A DNA stretch of 64,000 bases from Phallus indusiatus (lineage: Eukaryota > Basidiomycota > Agaricomycetes > Phallales > Phallaceae): positions 310,001 through 374,000 of the forward strand of contig JAQFWX010000006.1 in NCBI GenBank assembly GCA_027605045.1, written 5' to 3'. The notes below the pieces were generated by a model. It searched no databases. It was not told the DNA's origin and saw nothing but the letters and a program-made list of their open reading frames with translations. A program made the position numbers and the translations under genes. Positions 12,343-23,590 of the stretch are shown here, one piece after another (the stretch's first letter is position 1; each line of letters starts with the position of its first letter).

Positions 12343-14200
12343 AACAGTTTTAGGAACTGGAGGTGTTTCATTAGCACGAGAGTACAGATCGAGAAAAAGA
12401 ACTCACAAGGAGAGCAAAGATGAAGGTGAAAGCGAAAGTAGATTTTATTACTCGATAAGAGGAGCTCAGAACATACAACTTTTTAAAGTAGAAGGAGAAA
12501 ATGCTCCTCCCCCGCCTTTTAAATGGAGTATGTACCTAACCAGAATAGCCCGGATTAGCCACAACAAAAAAACGGATCGCAAGCAGAAGTAGTTGAATAT
12601 ATTGAGTCAACCGAAAACGGTTGCTATCTGGATCGTCGCGATTTTGAAAAACGGCATGAAACATCTTGTGTATAGCTCGGGATGACCGATTTGCGTCTCA
12701 GAGCTCGTAACCGTTTAGCCCTAATCTCGGTAAAGGTTTAATTAAGTCAGGGTTATAAAGAGCATTATGTTACAAAAATAACTTAAGAAATAATGTATTC
12801 CAAGGCCCAAATAAGGATGCCAAAAAAAATTGAGCTGCAAAATGAATGGAGGAGAGGACCGAAACGTAACGCGTTTATCACCACGTGGGCCACGTGGAAT
12901 TGAGAGTGAGAGTTAATTACGTAAGGCTCCAAAAGGACATCCAAGCAAGTCACTGAGTGACCCTCTGTGACCCTCCCCTTTGTACTTTCTTTTTTTTTGA
13001 ACTGAAATGAGGCTAATCAGCAAAGAACAAAGGGGATTGATTATGTATTTGGCTGACCCCTGCAAATTTAGGATCGTCTCGAAACACATCCTCCTTCTTT
13101 CCAGAGGTACAACCGGCGTCCGACAATTTAAAAATCCCCCAATTTGGCATTTGCCTCGAGGCCTTGTGCTGATCAATCTGTTTGAAGTTGCGAGTTGCAG
13201 GTCTCCAACCAAACCTTCTCGATCTAAAAAAGAAATACGCGAGGGAAGATTTTGTGATATCATTTTTAATCACGATGCGGAAGCGTTGTCAGGACACGAG
13301 CTGCAGCCTGTGGTGCATCTGCACTGCTACAAGACCTTACAGTAGAGCGCCACAGCCGGGAGTCAATTGCAATTACAAAGGTGACGGCGTAAACGAGTAT
13401 ACGTCCCTTGCCTGGGAGGTTTCATCATAATTTAGTAGACCCGTAACCCCAGATTAAATTAACACGTTGTTTACGCAGTTTGCCCCGACGAACGTCCCTT
13501 GATCACGATAGCGCTACCCGGCGTAGCAAGGCGTATTCAGTGAAATATTCCCGATTATCACTAAAAGAAGGCTAGGTACGATTTAGAAATCTATGTACAT
13601 AAGGCTTTGTTATGGTGAAGGTCGCTCGACAATCTTTTCCGCCAGCCGTCGGATGATTTCGATTAGAATTCAAGTCTTGACATTCTGATTCTTTACTAGA
13701 GTTTGAGTCTAGAGGTTTTGACCCAAGTATTTATCGAACTCAATGAAAAGCCGCTGAGCTTCTCGTCCCGTCACAGGCACCGAAATACGTTTCAAGTTTG
13801 TTGTTGCCACTAAGAACCTTATACTACGTGCATCAAGAACCTTCCCCATATAGCTGCGTCGATTTACACACGACTACTATTGTCGTCAGTAACATTCAAT
13901 TGGCAAAAGGTTGAAGGGCGGGAAAAATTTGGTGAATTGATTATACATCATACGCTATCGCAAAAGCTTTCGACTCTTACAAGATTTAATATAGATAGAA
14001 AAATCCCATCAAAGGCGTTTTTCACCAAAAAACGATTCGAATTCTTGCAAAGGATTGTGGACCCGCACCGTCACGCCCCGCTCGTGATGCACCTCCATCA
14101 AGTCTATATCATTCAGTCCTGGTAATAAATTGTGTTCCGAGTAGAACACGCTTCTGAGAGAAAGAAGCATTCTGTTGCCAGCTATGCTTGGAAGGGCGTA
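12343..14200. other. Intergenic region, nothing recognised
   Basis: Upstream of the forkhead gene. Short open frames on both strands (such as 12913-13345) overlap each other antisense and show no domain. No repeat, transposon remnant or RNA gene was seen. Confidence 0.35.
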
Positions 14201-14219
14201 TGTAAGGGGTATCAACAGT

Positions 14220-15295
14220 TCAAAAGTATTCGTCTGCTCGGAAACGATCAAATCGGTTGTACAAACTGAATAGTAGCGAGGTACGCACAGGGAGTCGATC
14301 CCATATGTAAAGATTTCCCAGGTATAAAGACAGGACGCTGAAAAGCCAATATATTCTTAGAAATTCAGAAGGGAAAGAAAAAACAACCACATACACTGCG
14401 AAATAGAATACGCTGTATTTTAGGAGAGAGTGCATGAGTCGCGTTCCAGCCCAATTATTAGGGACTTCCCCTCGGAAGTAAAGGAGAGCCTTGTGGGACA
14501 CGAGAGCTACAGAGACACCTTCGATTATTAGCGGGGGCAACCTAATCTCACAAACGTTCAACCATGTTTGGGTTATTGTGGAACCAAAAAGGACAGACCA
14601 AAAAGCAAACACGTAATGGGGTAGATTGTGAGCAGTGCCCGGACCACAGACATGAAGACCAGGAACTGGCTGTGAAGTCGCTAAATCATGTTCTCAGGTC
14701 AACAATATCTATGTCATTGGAAACGTGTCATGCCTTTTACGTTAGCATACCCGAAACCCTCGAGAAGGCCCATAGCCACCAAAGAGATCAAAACCAATAC
14801 CGACATGGCTAGTAACACGGTCCGACTTCTATACATCGCCCATATACGCATTTGGGAAATCACTAATCATTCATGTTACGTGTTTTTGCTTTTCCATTCA
14901 ATTCTAATTTGAGCTGACCTTGTACACCGGCAAAAAATAGATATCCTGACCAGCCATGGAAGAGCAACCATCCTTGACCTAAGTGTTGTCAATGTATGAA
15001 CTAAAAAGGTGTAGGGGTAAATACTAACAGCTGTGGAATTTACCAGTCATCCCATGGCATCAAATTGTGCGCTTTCGTAACGTAATTCTGGTGGCACTTA
15101 CAACTGCAATGATATTAGCAAGTATCTTGATGGCGAAAAGCAAGCGACATTTACCTGATCAGATTTTGGGTCAAACAAAGCTGTGACATGAATATTTAGC
15201 CTCGAAAAGGAAATGTGAAATATCAGCGATTCCTACCAAAAGTATTGACAAGTAACGCCAGTGGACAAGCGTATCGGGCTGCGATGAAAATCCAC
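14220..15295 (-). CDS. Multi-pass membrane protein, DUF6533-like (5' end unresolved)
   Basis: Basidiomycete genomes carry many 7-TM proteins of unknown function with a DUF6533 N-terminus. In consecutive spliced pieces on the minus strand I read a hydrophobic helix (WPRWIFIAARYACPLALL near 15290), HGWSGYLFFAGVQ, the family-like RIWAMYRSRTVLLAMS followed by a further helix ending EGFGYAN, then HVCGPGTAHNLPHYVFAFWS, two more hydrophobic segments and LMHSLLKYSVFYFAV. The order ILxxRxWAxY...RS...C...FW...LLxxSVxYF is that of the family. Introns of 40-110 nt with good borders connect most pieces in frame (for example GYAN|PVPG). I could not connect the second and third pieces cleanly, and the first TM exon may lie near 15.5-15.7 kb. 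It may be a decayed copy. Confidence 0.45.
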
Positions 15296-18200
15296 CTAGG
15301 CCATGATTTCGCTTTTGCCCCTTTCTTTGAAAAGTCAGAAAGTTACACTCTCGAAATGAACGTTCGAGGTATACCCAGACTAGCTCATACTGGCTCCAAG
15401 AGTGAGTTTGTATACCACAAAGAAACCAAGAAGGACAAATACCTCTTCATCAAAAGTAATGACTACACGAGTAATCAAAACGAAACATATCCAACCAGAA
15501 AAAAAAGCACCCACGGTGGTCGTAAATTAGTAACGTAAGGCTGGCCACTTTGAGGGTAGGTTAGTAACATTACTATGTCTGTCACGAGCCAAGAAGACAA
15601 ACCATGAACATATCTTGTCCAAAACGTATGTCGGACTCCAGTAAAATGCTGAGGGTTCATGGCATCAAGGCGAAGGGATACAAAAGCAGACGCCGCATGC
15701 CTTGACAACGTTTAAATACAGACCAAAATAGCCAAGACAATTCGCTGGAAAACATCACAGCTTATCGCTATGCGACTGGGATAAAAAGAAGCATTGGGTG
15801 GAGCGTGAATGGTGAGATGTATCATGATTGGTGAAGAAGTGGGAAGAAATTGTTGGTCAGTACTGCGATGGGTTCATTTTCGTGGACCGGATGCCTGTTT
15901 TGGACATTTTGGTGGGATACGATCATGTACGGCATGTGATGCAACGGATTTAATCACGCCATTGATTAAATTTAGGATAATGCATTTAATTGACCAAAAT
16001 AATTTCTGTTTGTATGAGCGTCTTAACGAAACGTTGACCAAAAAATAAGAAAGAATCACTGACTGAACATTCTAAAAATTGAGGTAGTGTAAAATATAGC
16101 TGATGGAAACTTTGGATGGCGCGCGAAAAAAGGAATTCATATGGTTCTCACTCTCACGCCAGCGCCTTGGGTGGTGTTGAATCTTTATGGTCCAGTAATA
16201 GGGACAGAAAACCTAATACTGTGAAGTGAGGACAAACCTAGACGCCTGATATTCAACGCTAGGAAGAACCCATACTGCGCTGTTTTTTTAGGTAAAAATG
16301 ATAATTGAAATCAACGTCGAGATCGACCTACTAAACCGATAGGAGTAACATTGTGTTTCAAATTTCATCTTAAAATTCTTTCCTTTCTTTCGGGATCTTC
16401 CAAGAAGATGAGTCAAAAACAAGAAGCTTCCCAATAGAAATCGCACGGTGCTCTGAATTACCCTGAATTACCGATATTGAATAAGAAACGTTCAGTGTTC
16501 TTTCTCCCAAAAGCAGGCGTGCTTCTCCGACCTTCCAATTTCAACATGACATTTCATCGAGATGTGAAACGATGCTCGAGGAAGCTTTCACGAATATCAC
16601 GGGTGATGTCGGAATGTCTGCATGTTCCAAATACATAATATGCACTAGCGAGTAGAGGTCATCTGAAAAAAAAGTAAAATGCATACGTAAATGCATCAAA
16701 ACGTCTGGTACCACCCAATAGCAAAATAAGAGAGATAGGACATCACCAAAACTCACACCGAGTTGCCATACCATAAGAGTCTTCTTCGCCCGAAAAGATA
16801 GTCTAGACCAGTTCATTTTGGCGGTTTTACTGATCTGACTTGACAGACGGACGTTTGACGTAAAGACCGAAGTCATTTGATATTTGTATGTAAGGCTTCG
16901 ATGATCATAACAGGACAACGCTCTGTAGCTGCGTTCTCATCTCAACAACTTTGCTAGGTTACAAGCGCCGTAATACATTGCTGCCGTGCCAGTGATGAAA
17001 CCAGAGGTGGAAAACGTTTTCTTCAAATCATGTTAGTAGCCCAGTTGTCAGGGTTCATCGGAGGTCCCAACTCATCAAAAAGAAATCCGGTGAGGAATGG
17101 AATAATGTCAATAGAAGAAAGAAGGAAAACAAAAATGGCGGTGTCAGCAAAATGTCAGTGGGGGTCATAATGCACCTGCAGGGCTCACAATACCACACTA
17201 GTTTGGATGGATACACAATGTGGAATATTCCAACAATTGATCCAATCGAATTTGCATATTTTGTGGCGAAACGGTGAGTTGAGGCTGTGAAAAATAGTAT
17301 GCAGTATGTAGGCCATGTGACATACATGTGTGACACTGCGTTCCGCCTCCATCTAACCCTACACAATAACAGTGAAGACCCTCAGGATAGCAAAGAATTG
17401 CAGATTTTCTGTGGCTGAGACTTCTGTGACGCAGAATAATAGTTTTTTTGTTTCTCATAGCAATTCGCCAGAAGATCACACGCTTTTTTGATGGTGAAAA
17501 GTTCAGACGATCAAAAACTGCGCGCGAGCCGTTGCTTAAACTTAAGCTTGACATTTCTGACAGTTGCACAAAAGTTTTTAGCATGGTATATCAGTTTTGA
17601 TCATGTCTTGATTTTTGTGATAAACCTGAATATTGAGGAACGTGATATCATTTGTAGCGTAATACATACGTAGCAGCACGTAGCAACCAACGTCAGGCAC
17701 CGTTTGGGGCTCAGAAAGACCCTCGAACACCGGAACTTTTTTGGAGTGGAGAGCATCAGGAAGCATCGTGCATTGCGGCAGAGAAACTTGGATAAAAGAG
17801 GCTGAATTGTTTGAAAAGTATTTTTAGCTGTTCCAATAATAAATATCACTGTTTCGTATTAATAGTGAACACACGATCTGAAACTTTGTTGAAATCAAGT
17901 TGAATTCACAAGCGCGCGTCGCTGCACTCAAAGGAAGATCGAATTTATTTGATTGTATTTACTATGTTCAACTGAGATATTGAATCATTTTACTCTTGAA
18001 TAACAATCTTTAAATACTCTCTGCAAGAGCAAAACACAAAAGTTTCGTATTGGGAAGGATCTCCGAACATGGCGCGGATATAAAAATAGAATCGTTGTAT
18101 AATCGTTTGTTTCGAAGACGTTCGGCTCTGAAACTGTGTGTTTGTTGATTGTTCGTCCTTTGTGCATCCGCATTCTTGCAAGCAGTCTTACTCGTTCACC

Positions 18201-18480
18201 TTTCATTGAAAAAGTGGTCATTAATTTTCATTCGAGTTTTGTCGCCTTCTTTAGCAGCAATAAAAAATGAAACTCACTCATCGTTCATTGCCTTGTCATC
18301 AGGCATCGGGTGCCGAATAAATCCGAACCGCGGCATCGGCACCGCTCCTGTGTCCGGGGTACACCCTCGGCTCAACAAACGACTCCCTTTGCTCGCGTTG
18401 CGCTTTTTTTTTCTCTTCATCTCATACCACCTCATTCACTTCCTCTCCACGTATATTGCAAAAGGTTTCCCCACTTTCTC
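15296..18480. other. Gene-poor region
   Basis: About 3.2 kb before the copper radical oxidase gene. Minus-strand open stretches at 15475-15708, 16541-16918 and 17055-17584 are partly hydrophobic but match nothing I can name; the first could hold an N-terminal exon of the membrane protein to the left. The last 300 bp, pyrimidine-rich, should hold the oxidase promoter and leader. Confidence 0.35.
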
Positions 18481-21045
18481 ATGACACACCCTCACCTTTG
18501 CAGATTATGGCTTCTTTTCACTCTTTTGGTCATCTCATGTCGGGCACAACAGCCGGGAACCTTTCAAATAATTGGTAAAGGCAAAGTCAGCGCCATGATG
18601 GTTAGAAAAAAGTTTCTATTTCTATTTGTTTGAAACCGTCGGTTCTAAATTAGGCCTTAAATTGTTTTGTTACTTCCGATGTAGATGCAATTATCCACCG
18701 AAGACACTGTTATTCTCCTCGACAAGGTAGAGGGAAACGCTGCTCAGATAAATGGACATCCTGCTTGGGTATCCGCCTTCGACCTCAAAACTAACACGGA
18801 TACTGTCTTAGACGTGCAGAGCAATACTTTCTGCGCTGCCGGAATGCACGCCCCTAATGGTTCTTACTTTGTCTTCGGTGGTAACGGCGCTGTCGGGGTA
18901 GGCGGAAACAACGACGGAACGAACCCTAATCCTGTGTACGGTGACTTCGACGGTTCCCGAGGTGTCAGAGTTTTCAGTCCATGCGATATTGATCAAGCTA
19001 CATGTCAATTCTTTGACAACTCCACGCAATTATCGATTCCTTCCAAGCGTTGGTACCCAGGTGCCGAGTCCCTTCCCGATGGTTCTGTTATCTTGACGGG
19101 TGGTTTGACGGGTGGAGGTTATGTCAATCGTAACGTCCCAAATTTAGACCCAACCTTCGAAGGTGGTGGTGCCAACCCAACTTTCGGATTCTGGCCGACC
19201 CGAGGACCAGAACAGAACATGGCCTTCATGACGGAAACTAGTGGACTGAACGCTTACGCTCTATTGTTCACAATGCCGTCAGGCTTGGTCCTCGCTCAGG
19301 CCAACCTTTCAACTAGTACGTCCTTCATACTTCCTTTCTCGCAATATCTGACGTACTCCATTATCACTGTTTAAGTCTTGTTCAATTATACTGCCAACGT
19401 TGAAATTCCTCTTCCCCCCATGCCCAATGGCGTTGTTCGTGTTTATCCGGCCTCTGGTGGCGCAGCGATGCTTCCCTTGACTCTCGCTAACAATTACGAG
19501 CCCACCGTCCTGTTTTGTGGTGGTCAGGACATGCCCGCAGATGCCTACGGAGACTACGGCTTCCCTGCAGTGAACACCTGGGAGATCCCTGCTTCCAAAG
19601 ACTGTCAATTACTTACTCCAGAACCTCAAGATGGTTCTGCCCCAGCATATGTTCAGGACGACGACATGCCGCAAGGTAGAACTATGGGACAATTCATCAT
19701 TCTTCCTGACTTTACCTTGCTCATGGTTAACGGAGGTGCCAACGGCACAGCTGGGTATGCTCAACAAACAGGTCAAACTCCTACTGAGGCATTGATGCCA
19801 TTTGGTGAATCTCTTGCGTCCGATCCGGTACTCCTGCCTGCTATCTACAATCCAACTAAACCGCCGGGTCAACGATGGTCGCAAGAGAATCTTTCTGCAT
19901 CAACTATTCCACGTCTATACCACTCCAGTGCGCTTCTAATGGCCGACGGCTCAGTCTTGATCGGTGGTAGTAATCCCAATATTGACACAAATTTGACGAC
20001 AGTCTTTCCCACGGAGTACCGTTTGGAGAAGTTCTACCCTCCCTACTGGGGAAAACAACGACCGGTCGTGAGCGGCATGCCGTCTACCTTGACCTACGGT
20101 GGGAACAGTTTCGACCTCGTCATCGATTCCAACTCGTATAACGGAACTGGGAATGATGCCGCTCAGAATACCACGGTTGTTATCATTCGCCCGGGATGGA
20201 CAACGCACGGTCTCAACATGGGTCAGCGTGCGCTGCAATTGAATAATACCTTCACTGTTAATGACAACGGCAATATCACCCTTCATGTTGCACAACCCCC
20301 TCCCAACGCTGGCTTGTTCACACCCGGTCCTGTCTTGTTGTTCGTCGTTACCTACGGCGTTCCATCGATGGGTAAAATACTCATCCTCGGAAATGGTCAA
20401 ATTGGAAATCAACCACTCCTCGCCGCTACCGTCTTACCGCCTTCCCAACTCGCGGCGTCTTCAGTTACGGGCAATGCTAACCCCAACTCGGGCAACGGGA
20501 AGCCGACATCGGACACCTCCAAGTCGTCAAGTTCACTCAGCACTGGTTCCATCGTTGCCATCGCCGTCGGTGGTGTTGCTGCCTTAATAGCCGTTGGTAT
20601 CTTCACGTCTGTGATTGTTGCGAGAAGACGTCGTGCTATCGCAGCAAGAACTACTATCATGGGTGGAATTCACCGCAGTGCGTCGTTGGGAAGGGGTTAC
20701 AGAGATGCGATGAGTCCTACGCCAGGTGATGCTGACGAATACGGTGCTGGTGCTGGTGCTGTTGCTGGTGCCGGTATGGCTGATGCCTACAAAACACGGC
20801 CGAGTCAGGCGAGCAATGATGGATACCAGCCTAACGAGATGCAGTACGGAGGTGGAAACCGTCAACAGCCGTTCATACCATTGCAACAGTATAGTACCGC
20901 GGATTTACATGCACCAAGCGAAAGTCATACCGATTTAGTCGCTGGAGAGGGTAACGATCATACTGCGTATAGCGACTACCCTTCCCCATCTTCAAGAGGA
21001 GGATATCAGGCGTCGCAAGGATATATACCACAGCGCAGGTTTTAG
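18481..21045 (+). CDS. Copper radical oxidase (glyoxal-oxidase-like), membrane-anchored
   Basis: Mononuclear copper radical oxidase (AA5_1 type) that oxidises aldehydes to acids and makes H2O2 for extracellular peroxidases. Three exons (18481-18600, 18685-19315, 19376-21045) give 806 aa. The signal peptide is MTHPHLCRLWLLFTLLVISC, cut near RAQ. Expected active-site residues are present: Cys90 (NTFCAAG), the cross-linked Tyr164 (KRWYPGAESLPDG), Tyr432-His433 (RLYHSSALLMADGS) and His528 (TTHGLNMGQR). Kelch-like SLPDGSVILTGG blades are also present. After the oxidase domain comes a Ser/Asn-rich linker, one transmembrane helix at about 642-665 (SIVAIAVGGVAALIAVGIF), an RRRR stop-transfer and a cytosolic tail of about 135 residues. 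Classical glyoxal oxidase is secreted without a TM helix, so this enzyme is probably displayed at the cell surface. Confidence 0.93.
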
Positions 21046-22185
21046 AGAGAAGAAAATAAAACGAAGTATACTATGGGACTCTTATTTTTTTTTATTTTGC
21101 ATATGAAAAATGCTTTCCCTTGTTTATTCGGATTACGATATTGTTTCTCCTTAGTTCGGTACCTCCCCTTCCCCTTTCATCGGCAACAATAACCACCCCA
21201 TCTCATTCCTTATGATCTTCACCTCCTGCATGCATACGGCCTTCTCGATTGGCACGATTCCAAGAACACGCTGCCATCTTGCATCGACCGTCAGCTCCCT
21301 CCCTAGGCTTATCACCCATCGCCCACCGCCCACCCACTCAAGAACGGACTATTCACTTTTCCTCCTTTCTCTCTCTTTTTATAACATTTTTCATGAAGTG
21401 GACAGTTTTTTTGTTTATCATTCCCCAAGACTTTTTTTCCTTTCCTCGGTATGTACGTAGCTTTACCAAGGTATCTCTGCGTTCCTTTTTCCTCGTCATT
21501 CGTTTATTATTATCCCTCTTTTTTTTTCACCCGCTATCCTCGCCTGATCCTACGCTTGCGTTGTGCAGAGCCAAACACATTGCAGTCAACTTTTGCGGCC
21601 ATCTCTAAAGGGCTATAACTTTTTACTTTTTCGCCCTTGGACATGATTCTTTTTACCGTAATACACCAAACAATGATTACAGTTACATTATATGTATCTA
21701 GAAGAAAACATTTTTCGTCTGTGACGAATCTACATGACTCAACAGGATGCGTGAACTCGAAAGCCAGACAAATTGAAAGACTGTTTTATTGTGAAAGGGG
21801 CTAGTCACCAACCCGCCGGGTTGTGTAGGCCAGTCCCGCGTGGGGACGGTAATGATCCCGGGTACAACATAGAACAGGGAAGCTACCATCTGCCAATGAC
21901 TCAAACGTTCCAGTCTTCTTCACACACCATTGAACTTCCCCTCAAGCTTCAAGAATTGCAACGATTACCTTCACACGCTTTGGTTGACGTTAGCTACACA
22001 AACAAGACGGATCTTGTTCAGTCAGGAACATGTTATATTGGAGCAACTTTCTTACCGCTTGAACGTGGGCTTGGTCGAATCACGATGGCTATCGGCGAAT
22101 GCTTGCGTATCGTGTAAAGTATGGTAAAGCATGCTCGGAATGATGCCATAGTTTCTCCAGCTCGACATAAAGCATCTGCACGTGG
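21046..22185. other. 3' flank of the oxidase gene, nothing recognised
   Basis: Begins with T-rich 3' UTR-like sequence. The open frames at 21212-21608 are pyrimidine-rich and low in complexity. I see no gene. Confidence 0.4.
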
Positions 22186-22208
22186 GTTTCGCGTACTAAA
22201 TGCTAAAG

Positions 22209-22443
22209 GAGCAGCAAACTCGATCGGGTTCCCACGACATAGGCCACCACTATCGCCCACGGTTTGCGTTGGCAGCCAATGAGAAGCGTTTGACGCAAAA
22301 CTCGTCTGATGGTTGCGCGTAGATCGATGTTGTAATGTCAATAAATTAAAAGTCAAACGTGTATTCGTAGTTTAATGGTAAATTAATTCTGGTTACTTCA
22401 TGATAAGCGTTGGGTTCGATTCTGCTACATGGCGCTTTTTTTT
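22209..22443 (+). repeat. Left arm of inverted repeat
   Basis: Begins GAGCAGCAAACTCGATCGGG and ends in eight T residues at 22436-22443. Its reverse complement recurs at 22834-23067. The inner 75 bp carry the tRNA-like pol III unit described separately. Confidence 0.9.
22366..22443 (+). ncRNA. tRNA-like pol III unit (A box, B box, T-run)
   Basis: TAGTTTAATGGTAAA matches the D-loop/A-box of tRNA genes and GGTTCGATTC, 40-odd bases on, is a B-box/T-loop sequence. Eight T residues about 20 bp later form a pol III terminator. The acceptor and T stems do not pair well and the anticodon arm is weak, so this is a degenerate tRNA or SINE-like head, not a working tRNA. An identical copy on the minus strand lies in the right arm. 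Confidence 0.5.
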
Positions 22444-22833
22444 AACACATAACAACACATCAAAAAAATAAAGGTACAGTGAGTAACCAGTACAGTAATG
22501 TGAGAAATAACTTCAGCTGACGTCGAGCTGGAGGTGTTAAACTACCAGATAGGGAAGGAAATTATAGGTGGACAAGGAGAGATCTATACACGAAGTAACT
22601 ATCTTCGTTTATGAGAATATCCCATAAACATTGCCCAGATGATAACCTGCGCAATCTGGGACGTAGTTTTTTTGTATTTAATCAATTTACGGTATATATT
22701 TTCGAATTTCAAGACTCAAAAATAAAGGGAGTGTAATAAATACATAAATAGATGACGATAAGATAAACCCATGGTACTAGCAATACATAGAATGCCTACA
22801 CTGCTCCGAGTCCTTTACTAGTAGACGGAGGAG

Positions 22834-23067
22834 GAAAAAAACACCATGTAGCAGAATCGAACCCAACGCTTATCATGAAGTAACCAGAATTAATTTACCA
22901 TTAAACTACGAATACACGTTTGACTTTTAATTTATTGACATTACAACATCGATCTACGCGCAACCATCAGACGAGTTTTGCGTCAAACGCTTCTCATTGG
23001 CTGCCAACGCAAACCGTGGGCGATAGTGGTGGCCTATGTCGTGGGAACCCGATCGAGTTTGCTGCTC
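22834..23067 (-). repeat. Right arm of inverted repeat with second tRNA-like unit
   Basis: Reverse complement of the left arm. The tRNA-like unit here reads on the minus strand and ends in a T-run near 22834-22840, so the two units point towards each other across the central spacer. Confidence 0.9.
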
Positions 23068-23076
23068 GTTTCGCGT

Positions 23077-23590
23077 CGCTCTTTCACTTCTATCAACTGT
23101 CAGTTGTATCATCAGACAAAACCAGTTCTACTGTGACTCCGAAAGACATGAACTCACATCATCCTTTAGACCTTCTTCCCGCTTACTAAACCCTCGTCTG
23201 TTTCTACATTATCGACACCTAATGTTTCATTTCCTGGGCTTCTCAAACACGGCATGGATCGTCCGAATCTAGCGCAGTAGACACGTACATAGATCCAGAA
23301 GTTGGCTTGAGGTGGCAAGGCGAAGGCCTAAAAAGGAGGGCGGATGAACGACATTTTCTGCTGATGCGACTTGAAATAATTCAAGCATCCCTATACCAAT
23401 AGAATGATATTTATTTAATTGTCTTCAAATTTTCAACTGGAAACCTTCGCTCGCACAGAACTGTGAAGATAGACTACCATTCATAACAATTATCAGAACT
23501 ATAGTCTGGTGTGCAATCAATTATACTCATCTGTTTAAAACCGAACCAAGTGCTAGCTAGGAGAATCTCGTTGAATTAGCCTTGTAAACC
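23077..23590. other. Intergenic spacer, nothing recognised
   Basis: Lies between the inverted-repeat element and the 3' end of the NLR gene. Only short shadow frames are present. Confidence 0.4.

Larger units (their letters stand above)
22186..23076. mobile_element. Long-TIR inverted-repeat element with 9-bp flanking direct repeat
   Basis: Two inverted arms of about 235 bp (22209-22443 and 22834-23067) are identical wherever I compared them, apart from two substitutions beside the inner T-run. They are separated by about 390 bp of AT-rich sequence without an open frame. The 9-mer GTTTCGCGT lies directly after the right arm (23068-23076) and again at 22186-22194, 14 bp outside the left arm. 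This looks like a target-site duplication, with length and long TIRs typical of Mutator-like non-autonomous elements. The 14-bp offset on the left is unexplained. No transposase is encoded. Alternatives are a fold-back element or a recent inverted duplication of a pol III unit. Confidence 0.55.

Noticed and set aside
16541..17584. Minus-strand frames as a second DUF6533-like gene
   Set aside because: Some hydrophobic stretches, but no ordered family motifs and no splice path; left as unassigned.
21212..21608. Overlapping plus-strand frames after the oxidase gene
   Set aside because: Low-complexity pyrimidine-rich sequence; the predicted peptides are Phe/Leu/Ser runs with no motif.
22033..23189. 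Two open frames (minus 22033-22356 and plus 22920-23189) sharing an identical stretch of nearly 50 residues
   Set aside because: The identity is explained by the DNA inverted repeat; the frames leave the repeat into unrelated sequence and have no domain or codon pattern of a gene.
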